NCBI GenBank assembly: GCA_023079485.1
Contig: CM041091.1
Location: 34,963,093-35,027,092 of the forward strand
DNA length: 64,000 nt
Direction: 5' to 3'
Origin: Archilochus colubris
Lineage: Eukaryota; Chordata; Aves; Apodiformes; Trochilidae
Part shown: positions 1 to 14,275 of the stretch, piece after piece
Numbering within the stretch: the stretch's first letter is position 1
Layout: each line of letters begins with the position of its first letter
The notes under the pieces: model-generated
Databases searched by the model: none
Told to the model about the DNA's origin: nothing
The model's input: the letters and a program-made list of their open reading frames with translations, nothing else
Position numbers and translations under genes: made by a program

Positions 1-3000
1 CTGTGGCTCATGTTCCAATTAACAGCTTTTGCTGAACCAGAGCCTCAGCCTGGACTCTGGGGGGTGCTGAGCAGGGGGCTTCTAGGGCAGAGCTAAGGAT
101 GCTCTGGGGTGGCAGAGCAAAGAGCACAGCCAGGTGAAAATATCTGACACATCCAAATGTACAGTAACAAGTCACTTGTGATACATCTACTCTGCTCAGA
201 AAGTTTCATCACACAAACTATTTTATCTGTTCTCCAGAATCTGGTTTTATTGGCTCCATGTACTGGATTCTGAACGTGCTTGGAAACTTCAAATGAACCT
301 ACAGATTCATTTAAGTCAATTAATTCCACTGAACACCAAGGGGAAGGGCAATAAAAATCACCTGGCCTCTTGGAGTAAAGGGAATACCATGAGAATCTCA
401 TGCATTGCACCCAGCATGCCTGGCATTAAAAAAAGCCCCAAAGAATTCCAAGTGCTGTGTGGAACTCTTTAGAACACCTGGATTTATTTGGCATGCCAGC
501 CATCCACCTTCCAGTAAACAACTTAAACACAAAATTACTGAAATTAAGTTGTTCTAGCAAATCCAAGCCTGAACACTTTGTTTTGCTGTGCAGACTGGAG
601 GGGGGGCAGGGTGTTTGTTGGGGCCTCAGACACCGAGCAGCAGAGCAGCTCATCCCACTGCTGCATTTTCCCTTTCATTAACCAAAACCACCAGACCCTG
701 GAGTTCTTCAGCTGCACTCTCGTGGTCTTTTTATGGCTGTAGCTTTTGTGGATATATATTGAGGCAGAGGGCGGATAATCATGTTGTGTGAAAGGGGAAA
801 ATGAGTGTTATGGGCAGCTCTCCCATCTCCCCATGATGATGCCTTCTGGTTCTCTGGTTTTGTTTTGTAGCAAGCTGCAAAGAGAAGGCTCATGGAGCTC
901 CAAGTGCTCCTCAGTTCTGAGTACAACTCTGTTCCTACCCAGGCTGCAGCCAGGTGGGATGTGAGCTCTGCCATGGACACCTGACCTGCTCACCCAGATC
1001 TTCAGTGTCTGAAACACTGAGCAGCAGCATAAACAGTGGTACTTTTGAGTTCCCATTTCCACTGAGAACTGCTCGTCTGGTGGGGAAAAGGCCATCTGCA
1101 TGAACAGGCTGGGGAAGATGCTGAGCCAGCATCATTTGAAAGCTCAAGTAGAAGAGCTGTGGGATTAAACAACATCAGGGGTTTGACAGCATTAAGCTTT
1201 GCAAGAGGGCAGATTTGTTTAAGAGACATTTTCCCTGACAATCTATTTCCCAGCCCTGTTACCACACCACAGCCACATGGGACTGGAGCTCATTGATGTC
1301 CCAGGCCCAGAGCTGTTGTCCATCCCAGCCACAGATGAAGAGCCAGGTCCCCAGGGCAGGACAGACCCTGCTGTCCCTCAGCTGTCCCTGCCACCCCCCA
1401 GCCAGCTGCTGGGCTTTGCTCCTGGGGTCCTGCAGAAACCAACATCACCTGGGCAGGGGTGACATCTCATCAGCCCCTGCTGGGACACAGGGAGGGCCAG
1501 GACTGGCTCCCAGGCTTTGCCAACCCTCCCGTTGCCATAGAAACAGAGAAGTGCAGCCTGAAGGGAAGGCAGTGAAGGGCCAGGTTTGGTCCAAAGTGCA
1601 GTCCTCATTATTTACCCACAGATGTAAAAGAAGCATTGACCTGGAAGCAGGGAGGAAGAGCAGTGGTGTCTCTGCAGCATGGAAGAAGTGGAACTACAAC
1701 AAAGAGCCCCAGGGTCCCACCACCAACCTGCTCTTGGGAGCTGAACACCCATCAGTGCTCAGAGAGCATCTCTGGGTGAGCTTCACCCAAAGGACCCCAA
1801 TGCTGAAGCTCCCCAGCCCTGCCCTGCAACACAAACCCTGCACTGCACAGCAGCCCTGGGAGCAGCAGGGGCTTTGCTGCCAGCTCACCCTGCCCAGCAG
1901 GTACCAGTGAGGCTACTGGCACCACCAGTGCCCTTGCCACAGCTACAGCATGTGCCCTCACATGTGCCTAAACAGGGTAATTGCTGTCTCAAAAATTAAG
2001 TGGGGAGGGAAAGGGGGAAATGAGAAGCCTGAGACATCTGGACTCAAAATCCGAGGCTCTCTTGGAGGCAGGGTGTGAAACAAAAGTCCTTGTCCCAGTG
2101 GAAGGCTGACAGCAAATTCTGTATTAGCTCTTCACCTGTGCCCAGCAGTGCTGCCATGACCTGGGGTGCCCTCTGTTTTTTTGCTTTATTTATGAGGCTA
2201 TTTTCTGTTTGAAGGAATTATTTCCATTCTGACACGAGATATAATTTTTTTTAAAAATCTTTGTACTTAAGTACAAAGCCTGAGAAAACCCTTACTTTGC
2301 ATTGGCACTGTGGCTGTTCTCCCAGACACCAGTGAGAAGTGGGGAGAGCAGGGGTCAGGCAGTGAGTGTGCTTCACCTGCCCTCCAACCAGCCCCAGGGC
2401 TTTCTGCATCCCCTTTGCCTCAGTAAAGCTCTCCAGGCTGGGCTGAAGGAGAAACCTACTTAAGGGCTGAGCTGCTGCCTGAAGTGTCCTCTCTCCTGCT
2501 TTTGACAGCCTTCAAGTGGCAGCTGGCACTGATACAGCAAGAGCTATGAATTCCCAGTCCCGTGGGGTCTGGGGATGTTCCAACCACAGCTGTGAGCTCT
2601 GCTTCTGCAGGGGAGGGGACAGCAGCAATGCCACCAGTGGAGGGGACATCCTGCTGCAGAGAGGACCCCAAGAGGACTTGGGGACACATCACATACAGAC
2701 CTCCAGCACAGGTTCAGGGAGCTCAGAGCATCCCGAGGAGTTCACATGGGCTGGAGCAGCACCAAGCACCCAAAAGCAGCCACCCACCCCCCAGGTGCAG
2801 CACCCAGACCCCCTGAGCCTGCAGCAGGACCTGGCCATGGACACCAAAGCAGAGTCAAAGGCAGAGGGGGTGACAATGGGGGTGACTCCCCCTGCGGCCA
2901 GCAGAGCTGTCCCAGCTGCTCACCCCCAGCCCCAGGGGTACCCAGGGGCAGGGCAGAGCACCCATCCCTGCAGCCAGCACCCAGCCACTGCCCTCCAGCA

Positions 3001-6000
3001 AACCAACCAGAGAACACCAGTCATGGCCCAGACCTGCCAGTGCTCAGTCCCACTGCCTACAAACATGACTCCACTCCTTCCACCACCACCCCCACCTCCA
3101 CCATTTAGATTTTTATCTAAATTTATCTAAATTTTAGCATTCCACAGCAGCTCCCAAAGGACTACAAACCCAGGAGATGAGACACCAGGACCTGGCTCTC
3201 AGGCAGAATATTTTGGGCATCTTCACACTTCCCTATTTGTGTACATAAGGAGGGTTTTGTTAGGGGGGAGGGAGAGGGGAAAAGTCCAAGGTGTTATAAA
3301 TGAAAACTGATGAATGTAAAGCAGGAGCCTAATAAAGAGGTCTGGGGGAAGACAATGCTTTGTGCTGAGCTGAGCCAGGCTGGGGAGGCCACAGACCCCT
3401 GTGCTCTCATCTGGAACACACACATCCTGAACAGATCAGTGACAGCACAGGCAGGCTGGAGATGGATTTAAAGAATTAAAATATGGAAAATTATCTCCTT
3501 TCCCTTCAAAATGTACATAATCAGATAGGATCTCTTCTAAATCCAGCCTGACAAAGGAGGAGGAATTTTTTAGGTTGCCTTGGAAAAAAGTCAATTGCCA
3601 GAAGTCCCTGTTTCCCCCCTACCCCATCACTTCCTTAGCTTCACATTATTCCATATTATGTAACAAAACCGACAGTTTGGTTCCTTTGGAAACACCTACT
3701 ATGCAGAAATAATTAAATCCTGTAGCAATCTCTATTTACACACCTTACTAATGCAAAGGCCAAACAACTTTAATCCAAAAAGAAGAAAGAAAAAAATCCA
3801 GATCATGTCTCAAAGCTCCCTTTTCTCTCTGCTGTGTAGCACATCTGCCTCTGTGGTAGGGACAGGCAATGGAAGCTCTGGGAAAGAATCTGCAATATTT
3901 AAAATTTGTCTTTTCTGTTTTCCAAGTTTTAACTAAAGGAATCTTCCCTGTGGAAAGTGTCAAGAAGCATCTGCCAGCACTGAGAGCAAGGAGCCCATGC
4001 TCAAAGCCAGGAGATAACCTGGAGCGTGCTTCAGAAAAGCAGTTCCAAACGTGTGTGCAGAGTCCCAAGCTCAAAGCCATAGCAAACCACCCAAAGCTGT
4101 CCTCCTTTCATCTCCCACCCTTAGCCACAGCTCCCTCCATAGTGCTCCTGACCACTTCTTCCTCTTATTTTTCACTGTGCAAAGCTGAAATTTCAGTTCC
4201 AGGTCCTTTCTCATGGATCCACAATCTTTAGTAATATTTCTCTGCAAGTTATTTTTGCTGCAAGTTTAAAGACATCTCCATTTTATCTTAATGTCTCTGC
4301 AATTCTCAATATGCTCAGTGGCATTTAAGCTCCCAAAAGCCAGTGGGAAAATCAGATGCACTTTAAGTTAGGCAGCACAGATCATCTGGGCTCGAGGGGT
4401 TTTGTTTTTAAACAGCAGCTGCATTGGCTCAGGAGGGTTCAGCCACTGCTCAGAGCCAAGATGTCCATCAGCTGTGCTCCTTTCAGCCTGGGAGATGTCC
4501 TGGGGATGCTTGGGTAGGGTGGCTCCTGCAGTGTCCCTCCTTGTTCCTGCACTCTTCCCACACCACTCCTGGGGATGGCTTTTTCCAGGGAGAGAATCCC
4601 TAACAAGCTGAGGTAGCCACAGAGCCACTGCTTCAGTCAGGAAGGATCTAAAACTGACACCATCCTTTTGGTCATTCTTCCTCCTGAACTGCACAACAAC
4701 AGCCTCAATGGGGTCCATTCAGGGTTTGCTCACAGGAGAACCATAAAAGGTGAATTTTTAAAGAAATACTTGTGAGTCAACTCCATTGACATCTGAGTTG
4801 GAGCTGAACTGAACCAGGGCAGCTACCAGAGCTTTAGGAACATGCCAGTTCAGAAAAGCAAGGAGACTAAGGGGAAAAAAGGTTAAACTACCCTTAACAG
4901 CTTATTAACTCGTATCAGTTTTACTGGTAGAGCTACAAATCCCCATCTGCAAGAGCACCTGAGAGATCAGGGCAGATGAAGTCCTATTATGTTGCAGCAC
5001 TGCGAGATGCAAGATTTGTCAGCTCAGTGAACCATTGGCTCTTAAAATAAAGGAGCAGTTTATTGACCTTTCAGAGACTGAGACAAAACTAAAAGCCAAG
5101 AATACCCCTGCAGCCAGCGTGGGCCATCACTCAGGAGCTCCCAGCTGGCAATGGGAGTGCAGCTCTGAAGGTCACTGCAGCCCTGCAGGATCCAGCAGGA
5201 TTACCTCCATTTGCTGGAAGCTTCTGCTAAGTAACAAAGGTTTTGCCTTTATGCTCACTTAACTCCTTAAGAGTTTTTGGTCATGGCCACATATATCTGC
5301 TCCTTTAGTTCCACTGCTGGATGCCAGGGCTGCCAGAATTGGGGGGGGGAAGATAGGGCCATTGCCATCCCAGGCTGGAAGTTATTTCCACAGGTGCTGA
5401 TGTTTGACTCCCAGGCTGTGCCATCAGCTTCAGGGGGAAGAGTCATAACATAACATGATATAACATCACATCACAGGCAGGTTCAGAGCCCCAGGAGGTT
5501 CTTAAACCACAGGGAAAGGGCTGCACCCAAACCCTGCACCCTTGGCATCTCCACATCATCTTATGATTTAAGAAGACCCAGGGAAATCCCTGCTCATGGG
5601 CAGCCCCTTTCCCTGGAGAGCAGCAGGGCTCCAGAGCAGGAGCCATCCTCACAGTGGGGCTGAGGGGCAGCTTTGCCCCCAGAGGGGCTCAGGAGATGCT
5701 GGTTTCACAGCTCCCATTGCTCAGTCTGAAGAGTCAGGAGCTGGAAAAAAGTGGGGTGGGAGAGGGCAGGGTGGGCAGGGGGCTGTGCCAGGACCCAGAC
5801 ACTCCATTCAATGTCTTGCACTGCCACCAGCTGAAGACTTCTTCATTAAGAAACTCTGCTAATGGCTGCCAGGGGCTGACCATTCCTTCCCCATGGCACT
5901 GAAGACACTCAGGCTGAGGCAATAAAAAGGCAAATGCTGGAGGAAATAAAATCACAGGAGAAGTGGAAGGGACATGCTAAATGGGAGCTCCCAGCTGTGG

Positions 6001-7204
6001 TTTCTGTCTCATTGATGTCACTCCCTGCACAAGTTATCAGGGATGGACAGAGGTTTGTATCCACTCTATTGACTGGTGTGTGGTTATAAAGGCATTCTTG
6101 TTAAATGCCAGTTAAACGTACCAGAATTCACCCCCAAAGCTTCATTTGTATGACTCAGAAACCTCTCTGCCATTGAAACAGTGCCCGGCTGCGACACAGC
6201 TTGTGGGGGTGTTTATCCAGAATTTAGCACAGGTTCTCCTAAGCACAGGGATTACAGGATAGCATGTGGTAGGTATAAAAACCTGAAACACTCAAAAATT
6301 ATCCCCGACAAATGCAGCTGAGTAACTGCAGAAGGAGAAATGATGCAGTCAGTGCTCTCCTCAGACTGGCAGGAGCCAACTCAGGCTTTTCAAGAACCAA
6401 GGGATGCTATTACCTTGGTCTTTCATTTCAGCCTTGGAAATTATTCAGCTCCCTCCTGCAGCAAGCACAATAAAACAGTTTCTCCCAGGGCTGGGTGCTA
6501 AGGAGCCTCCCTCCTTCCCTCCTCCCTCTGGAGCCTCTGCAAATCCAAACATCATGCAACATTAGAGAGCACAAAACCAGGCAAGCATTGAATTTGAAAT
6601 TCAGACCCTGCTCAAAACTCCCAGATAGCCCTAAAAATAACTGATGATATCAGACAGCAGCACTGGGGAGCTTCCAGTTTTAAGGGACACAGCAGCACAA
6701 GGCAAGAGGGCTCCCCCTCTAATCCCATCCACATTCCAGAAAACCCAGAATTTTCCACCAGTGCAAAGATCTACTCTGACCTCTGAACATGATTATTGAA
6801 AAAACCCCCAAACAAACAAAAAAAACCAACCCAATCAGAAACATAACCTGGGGACAGGTACATAACTGCCCACATGTCCCACCTGGCATAAACCAAACCT
6901 GGTGCCAGCCCAGCACAGAGGGAGGGCAGGACCTCCAGCACCAGGATTGGATCCCAGGCTGCCAGAATTGGTTCTTCCTGGCTGTGTTTCATAAGGACAT
7001 GGTTGTCTTTGCAACTGTCAGCTTTATGATTGACTTTGACATTTTAATATCCTATTTAAAAGAGTTAATGAATAGGCTGTCTTCAGGGCTTCAGCAAATT
7101 GCATCAGAGAGAGGATTTACAAATGGAATCAGGATACAGAGGGATTCAGCACTTCCAGCCTCACAAGTCAGAGGCAAACCTCAATTCCTCTTGGTACAGT
7201 AAAT

Positions 7205-7256
7205 GAATTTTACATCCTCTCTTTACTACAGAATTTTACATCCTCTTTTTACTACC
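7205..7256. repeat. 26-bp tandem duplication
   Basis: Two adjacent copies, 7205-7230 and 7231-7256, beginning GAATTTTACATCCTCT and differing at two positions. A simple local duplication. Confidence 0.9.
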
Positions 7257-9219
7257 TGTAGTCTGTTTTAGTGCCTTTGACAACAGGACCCATCAACATG
7301 GTCTCACAATACAGCATTAACAAAAAACTAAACCCCAGAAGCAAATTCCTCCACAATCATTTGTTCTTTGCTATTGGCAAGGGAGGAGGAGTTGAAAATC
7401 TTCCTCAAGCAGAGGCAAAGAGGAGTTCCAGAAGTTGCCCACAGCTTGTTGGCTTGGTTTTCTTTTTTTCCTCAGTAAAGGGGAAGGAGATTCAAGAGAG
7501 GTCAGTTTATTAAAAGAAAAAAAATCTTCACTGCTACAAAGAGATCTGACTCTGAACATTCACTTTCATCCTCTTTCTTTGCCATCTCAGTGTTCCAGTG
7601 TATTTATTTAGGAGAGCTGAGACAGACAGATTACAAGATTTGGCAGATGCTCCCCATACCTTTTAGCTGGGACTATTTTCAGCATGACCCAAATAGGCAG
7701 CAGAGGAGTCAGTGGAGAAGCAGCATTCATAGAGGGTGTTGGTTGTTACAATAACCATCCCAGTCAAGGTGTGATTCACCACCTGCCACCCAGTCTGGGG
7801 ACTTTCCATTGAAACATTTTTAAATAGCCCATTATTTAAGAGTTTCAGCTTGTAAGACCACACTTGGGAAGGCAGCACCAAGCAACCTGGTTATTTATTT
7901 CTCATCATCAGGCACCACCGTGCTCCCAGCAGCCACAAGCACAGGTTACAGCAAAGCCTCACTGGGGAGCCTTCCCCACCTTCAGCTCCAGGGGTATGCC
8001 AGCAGCCCCCTGCTAAACCACTCATTGCTGCAGGAGGAAGGGATGGGAGGACAATAACATTGTGCTGAGGAGTTAAATACCACTGGCATGGGAGACTAGG
8101 AGAGGTCAGGTCAGGTTTAGCTCATCAGGAAAAACATTTGCAGGGATATCACTGCAGAGGAAAGGTGAGCAAGGCCCTCCCCAGATGAGAGAACTCACAG
8201 CAGCACCAGGGACAGCAGGGATGAGAACTTGAGCCCCGTGGCCACCTGATGCTGCTTGTGTTTCCCACGGAGAAATTCTGCTCCAGATCCCTGGGCTTGC
8301 CCCCAGCACTTGACACTTTTCATAAGGAAGTCACTGCTTTGATTAGCAATGTCACCTTAATTTCTCTTTTTCATAACACGAACCTCTCTTGCTTCAGGAC
8401 ATTTCAAGATTGCCTTTAATAAATATGAATGCAAATTTATTCATTCAGATTCATTATTTGTCATTCACTGAGTTTCCACTGCTATGGAGGCTAAAGAGAC
8501 CTTCATCTGCAGATGTCTTGCTAGGTATTTCTCCACCAAAGACAGCTCCTTGATCTCCCTGTACACCTTTTTTTGGCTTTTAAAAATAAATACATGAAAG
8601 AAGATGCTATTCAGCATTATTTTGTGTATAGTGGGAAGCCATCCATAGGCTGGGAAGGCACGAGCAACCAACCTGCTGCCTCAGACTGAAAGAGGAATTA
8701 AACCTCAGTCCCAGGCAACCCTTCAAAGGTTGCTTTTCAGAGTATTGCCAGAGAGAACTGCTGCACAGACCCTTTCCACAACACAGACACCTCCACAAGT
8801 GCTCCCTGCTCCAGCCCTAATGGTGATCCCAGTAAATCCCAGCTCACTGCCTTCTAAACCCCATCTTCATCCAGCCAGGTGAGCCTCTGCCATTTAACAG
8901 CTTTTTTAACAAAATGTTTCTTAAAGTAGGTCTGTACCCAAACCCAGCCACGTGGCCAAGTTTTGGTGTCATTAGGTACTGGATTGATTCATCCAAATAC
9001 CTCCCAAACATTGGGAAACATCAGTACTTTCATTACAGACTACAGCAAAACTGTAAAGGAAGCATCCAGGATGATGCCAACATTCAGGCTAACGAGATTG
9101 ACATACACTTGCATGAAACAGAAGCTTTGAAAATAATCTGCTTTTTCTAAGTGGCTGGGGAAGGTTTTCATTTTGAATGGAGAAAAGGAACAAGAAAACT
9201 CCAAGAAGAATGGCACACA

Positions 9220-9545
9220 TCTACATTAAAACCCTCCTGAATATTAATGAAGCCATCACAAAAGAAGATACAGCATTAATATGAATAATGTGATAAAATA
9301 TGACTTCAGCTTATGACATGTTCAATAGCTCATTTAATTTTTATAGGAGTGATTAAGATGCCTTCCCTTGAATTTTATACTGTTTACTATAAAACATTAC
9401 CCTTTTCTTCAAAATCTATTGAGACAGACAAACCACACATTTGCCAAGCCATTAAATAAATAGTATTAAATCAACAATACCCAGGGTCCCAAAATGTGAG
9501 TCATTTCCATGTATATTGATTTTATTTCCATTTGCTGCAATAGAA
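9220..9545. other. AT-rich block, candidate conserved non-coding element
   Basis: Non-repetitive AT-rich sequence with several homeodomain-type cores (ATTAAT, TAATGA, TTTAATT, ATTAAG) and few C/G runs, unlike the surroundings. This composition is common in conserved developmental enhancers, but conservation cannot be judged from one sequence. Confidence 0.25.
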
Positions 9546-9559
9546 GTTTTGTCTCTAGG

Positions 9560-9575
9560 AAAAAAAAAAAAAAAA
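9560..9575. repeat. A16 homopolymer in an A-rich stretch
   Basis: Sixteen A residues followed by CAAAACAAAG-type A-rich sequence to about 9595. No element attached upstream was recognised. Confidence 0.95.
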
Positions 9576-10596
9576 CAAAACAAAGAAAAAACCCAAAAGC
9601 CAACCAAGCAACCAACAAAACAGCTATTTTATCAAACTGCTTTGTTTCCAGTTCTTGAGCTTACACAGTTCTGCAGTCACTAGGCAGGGCAAACTTGCCC
9701 TAAGTGCTTTCCAAGAGCCTCAAAGAGCAGAGTGAACGTGGTACAAACAGAGTGGATTCCTGCCCGGAGACAGCAAAGCAGGAGCAGAGAAGCCACAGCA
9801 AGGAGGCATCAGGAGACATTGCTCTTGGTGCCAAAACAGAGGCAGAACACTGCTCTGCTTCTGAGGAAACGTACACTGAACAACACCAGGACTTTTCAGA
9901 GCATCCAACTCAGCAGGCTGATCATTTCTCTACCCAAGACCCAAATAAACCAGCCAGAGGATGAACAGACTGAAAATTAAAACTCTTGAAAGAACCCCCA
10001 CAAACAGAGCCCGTAGTCAGTCTAAACCTCCCCAGCAATGACAAGCTTCTCATTTCTCTGCACATACGAAGCCTCTGCTGAAGGATCTGGTTCTGGTTCT
10101 GTGTGTGGGTTCCTGCCCCCTGCACAGCTCCAGGGTTTGGTGCTGCCAGGCACAGCATGGACATCCTGGGGTGATGGGGCTCACTCAGACCTCTCTAACC
10201 CTTCCTCCTCTTCTCCAGCAGAAGACCCGGAGACCCCAGCAGTGAGAAGTTCTCAGCTGCCTTCATTGAGCCCCAGCTGGAAGAAGTTCCCTGGGACAGG
10301 GAGGGGAATTTAAATGCACATTTCCAAGCAAACCCTGAGCAGAATTCCCCAGCACCCCAAACACGTTGCCTGCAGAGGACACCAATCAATAGCAAGGTTC
10401 TGCTGAAGCTGATGAACATTGTTTGAACTTCAGCCTGCGGTACCTGAGGGGTAAGAGAGCAGCCTCTGAGCTGCCACCATTGGAATAACTCATCACAGGG
10501 AGAGGGGAAAGGAGCTCCCTCCAGAAATGTTCCTCTAGGTTGCTGCCCATAGCTCAGATTTCTCATTAGGTTTAAGTGCCACAAATACAGACAACA

Positions 10597-10630
10597 CAGA
10601 TAAATGCAGGCAATGCAGATAAATGCAGGC
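10597..10630. repeat. Short tandem duplication, 19-bp period
   Basis: CAGATAAATGCAGGC occurs at 10597-10611 and again at 10616-10630. Confidence 0.9.
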
Positions 10631-13600
10631 CCAGGTTGCTCTATTTCAGGTTTTGTGATTTAGTCAGGCTTGAAGATAAGATGAAGTTCGAGCCCTTAAA
10701 CACAGCTGCAGGCAGAGAAGATTTCCCTTCCCCAGCCTAAAGTGTCCTTGCTGAGCAACCCCACAGCAAACACAGGTCCCTGGCCCAGCACAGACCCTGC
10801 AGACCCCACATCACTGCCCTGGCAGGGAACAGAGCTAAGAAGAAAAGCATTTATTCCAACATTTTTATATCTCTCAAATGCCCCAGCACTCTCCTGCCCC
10901 ACTGTCCCATTTACAAGGCACTCCCTGGGCTGGTGCAGCCACCAGTCCCACAGCGGGGTAAAAAACTGCAATTTCAGCCCAGACAGGGGCTGTTTAAACA
11001 CATTAACACTCAATGGTGCTGTCAGACACTTGTGTGCTGCTCTGAGACAGGAAAGCTGCTGAAGGCAAAAAGGAAAAGAGAAACAGAGCTTTCCTGGTTA
11101 AAAACCTGCCCCTAAGAGACAGCTCCACATCTCCAGGGTCATCATGGCACAGAGCTCAGGGAGCTGGGAAGCCCCCAGTGAGGAAAGCAAAGAGAACTGG
11201 AGCCCAGAGCCCTTGTTTTCAGAGGGAAAGTGGCTGAGGTACTCACAGCATCCAGGGAGCAGGACAGGCTCAAGGCAAAGGGCTCCTGGCTGGGTCTCCA
11301 TGTGCCATCTGCTGCTCTTCCACCCAGAGCTCCCCAGCACTGGGCACTCCTGGCAGAACAAGCAGGCTCCAGCTCCATCCCATGCCAGACTGGACCCAAA
11401 CCCACTGGAGCCCTCACTGCTCTCCGCTCTGCACCCAGGGCACAGCCACTCCCAGGTCTCCTTATAGCCTGTCCCAGCTCTGCCTTCACACCTGGAACTC
11501 TGCTCCCAATACAGCTCAGCTGGACCAAACATTCCCCTGGGGATGCTACAGGCCTTGAGGGGGTCTCACAGCTGCAGATTTAGGGAGGATGGTGGATGGC
11601 ATGGCAGCAGCACAGCTGAAGGGTACAGCAAGATGTCCTTCCCTTCTTCCCTGTTCAGAGACCTATTCCATAAAAGTGTGTTAAATGCAAAGAACACATC
11701 AGGAACTGTAACCAAACTCTCTCTAAATCTAAGTGAGAAAGCACTGCCTCACCTGAACCTGCCGATGCAGCTGGTTGGTTCTTCTGTGGCATATGGAAGC
11801 AAATTGCTAATCTTTTCCATACCACCCATTTGTTTTTCCACTTGTTTTCACCCCCCAGTGCTGTGTGAACTTTCTAGGAACAGCCTGATTTTAGAAGGGT
11901 CCAGAAAGTTGCCAGTTTCTCACCAACAAAACTCATATGCAACTTTCCAGGAAATTACTAGCTCAGGGATAATGAGGTTATACATAGGTACCATGGTTTA
12001 TTACAAATTTATCTTTATTCTTAAAATGTCCCACTAGCAATATTCCTGTCTGAAGTAGGGAATGAAATTTCAAATTAAGATCCAAATACTTCAGCACAGA
12101 CAACCACTTCAAAGTGATCTGATGTAATTAATTCTTCTTTTAATAAAACAAAAAGAATCTTCCAATAACATTGGATCATCCCACCACCCATGCTGCAGAT
12201 CCGAGAGGTGTAGTGAGCTGATGACTGGCACACAGCACTACTGTAACTTTTAGTACATAAAGTGGATTGATTTCCAGTGTGTCTGATTGTGGAGGAGGCA
12301 AGGCTGGGGGAAACCCAGCTCTGGGGGCTGTCCCAGCCTCTTCCCATGGGAACAGAAAGACATTAACCCACATCTGCCTGGCAGTGCCATGTCCCTTGTG
12401 ATAACAAGCAGCCAGCTCTGCTCCCCAGCGAGGAAGAGGTGGTGAAATTCTTTATTACACCATTTATTCCACAGAAATCAGAAGCAATTACCTGGAGGGA
12501 CATGGCAATCTCATTATTCAGTTGACTTTCTCTTTGTTTGCCCATTCAACAATTTCCCTGGTTTATTTTCTCATTTATAATAATTGGTGAGAAGTGTAAT
12601 GTGACCCTTCCAACCATCCTGGTTAATGCCTCTCTCTTTCAAGATCATTCAAACAGAACAAGGTTTCAGATCATTAAGATGTGCTGGTAGCTCTTCTCCA
12701 TCCTGGGCTGCACCTTATTCATCTTTATCCAGGAGTTCCAGGGCAGAGAGCAGCCGTGTTGGCAGCCCCTCTCTGGTGCATCAGGAATATCCTTTGCCAT
12801 GACATCATTGACTGGTCTTTGGATCCAATAACTCAGCAGTTTCCCCCCAGAAAAAATTCTTTTTCCCTTTCCTTGCTGATGTCACTATTTGAAATTCTGA
12901 ATCTCCTTCTAATTCCTTCTGAATGTCCAGCTGTGACTGCCCGGTGCATCTCACCATGTGCAGAAGGCTTTTTCCTTCTCAGGACATATTTGTAAGAATT
13001 CAGATTTTTTTTTTCACTTTTTTTCCCCTATTTACTTTCCAAGCCCATCCCCTCCAACAGCTAGCTCAAGCATACCAACATTTCTTTCCCTCTAAGAAGT
13101 TTTCCAGATGCATTAACAGAGATTCTGCTCCACTGAGCTTCTAGAACCAGCAGTGCTGATAAGCCTTGAGCACTGATGTCTTTTGCCATTGGTTTTCCAC
13201 TTCCTTACTCCCAGCTCTGCTGGAAAGTGTAAGGAATCGGGCACTCAAAGCCATGGCCATTTAGTATCAGCTGATGAAGCCACTGTATCATGAAAAGTGG
13301 AAGAAAGAAGTTATGAAGACTGAACAGACAGCTTTGCTTAGTTGGCTTTTCAGCCAGGGGATGGGCTAATAATAATCACAGAGCAAAGCAGTGACAGCAC
13401 AGGCACCTTCCCAGCTCAGCCCCTCCACAACCTGCACGTGGCTTTGCTTGGGGATTTAGACTGAAATGTTTCAGTTTCTTCAAACTAGCCAGCCCAATTT
13501 TTATAGGCTGTATTGGCAAAAAACATCTCTTGTTCCAGGTGTGGTGGCAGAACCTCTCCCAGCTGTGCAGTCTGGAAATGGACCAGAGATGGGACCTGGC

Positions 13601-14160
13601 TCTGACCCCTTTTGAGGATGCAGAAATGTCATGCTGGAGCTTCCCCTTGGCAATGGAGGATTACATTCCCAAAGCAGCTTTCTGAGATGTTTTTACTTAT
13701 CTTTGACTCATAAAATGATCTGAAGATAGGAAAGGGGGGAGAGAAACTGCCTGCTCATACACCAGGGAGCTCCCAGGGATGTGTTCCTGGACCAGCACAA
13801 ACCAGCAGCTGCAGACCAGAACCTTCCTCCCAGAACTCTGCCTGGGCACCTTCTGGAGCAATGGGCAGAGGTCAACATGCCATGAAACAGCCCAGGGCAG
13901 CACTGAGCCCTTCATCTTCACTAGGAAATACACCACCTCAGGACCTTTCAGTCCCAGGTCTTGATTAATTGCTAAACATGTAACTAAAATATATGGGCAA
14001 TAAAAAGCAGATATTAGCAGGACAAGGGGCTGGAAGGGACCTTGATCCCTGCAGTCATCCATCCCCTCAGCAGCTCTGACTCCTTCCCCACAGGTGTTTG
14101 CTAGAGCAAGACCCAGGGGCAGGCAGCTGAGTGCCCCCTGCTCTGAAGTGCAGCACGAAA

Positions 14161-14275
14161 CATCCATCCCTCCATCCATCCATCCATCCATCCATCCATC
14201 CATCCATCCATCCATCCATCCATCCATCCCTCCCTCCATCCATCCATCCATCCCTCCATCCATCCCTCCATCCAT
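14161..14275. repeat. (ATCC)n microsatellite
   Basis: 115 bp of CCAT-type tetranucleotide repeat with interspersed CCCT variant units, pure from about 14171 to 14229. It creates spurious long open frames on both strands (HPSI.. and MDGW.. repeats), which are not genes. Length is likely polymorphic. Confidence 0.97.

Larger units (their letters stand above)
1..14160. other. Intergenic DNA, no gene recognised (left part)
   Basis: Open frames here are short and resemble no known proteins; the longer ones (1293-1910 and 2516-3130, + strand) are Pro/Ser/Gln-rich readings of GC-rich sequence without exon-like boundaries. I see no tRNA, rRNA or complete transposon. Small features are a 26-bp tandem duplication near 7.2 kb, an A run at 9.56 kb, an AT-rich block at 9.2-9.5 kb and a 19-bp-period duplication near 10.6 kb. 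Confidence 0.75.

Noticed and set aside
14029..14075. GGCTGGAAGGGACCTTGATC, reminiscent of the avian CR1 3' region
   Set aside because: Resemblance is limited to about 20 bases, without the terminal 8-bp CR1 repeats; too short to call.
13697..14275. 192-codon - strand frame starting with MDGGMDGG repeats
   Set aside because: Its start is the (ATCC)n microsatellite; the rest has no exon-like signals or known homology.
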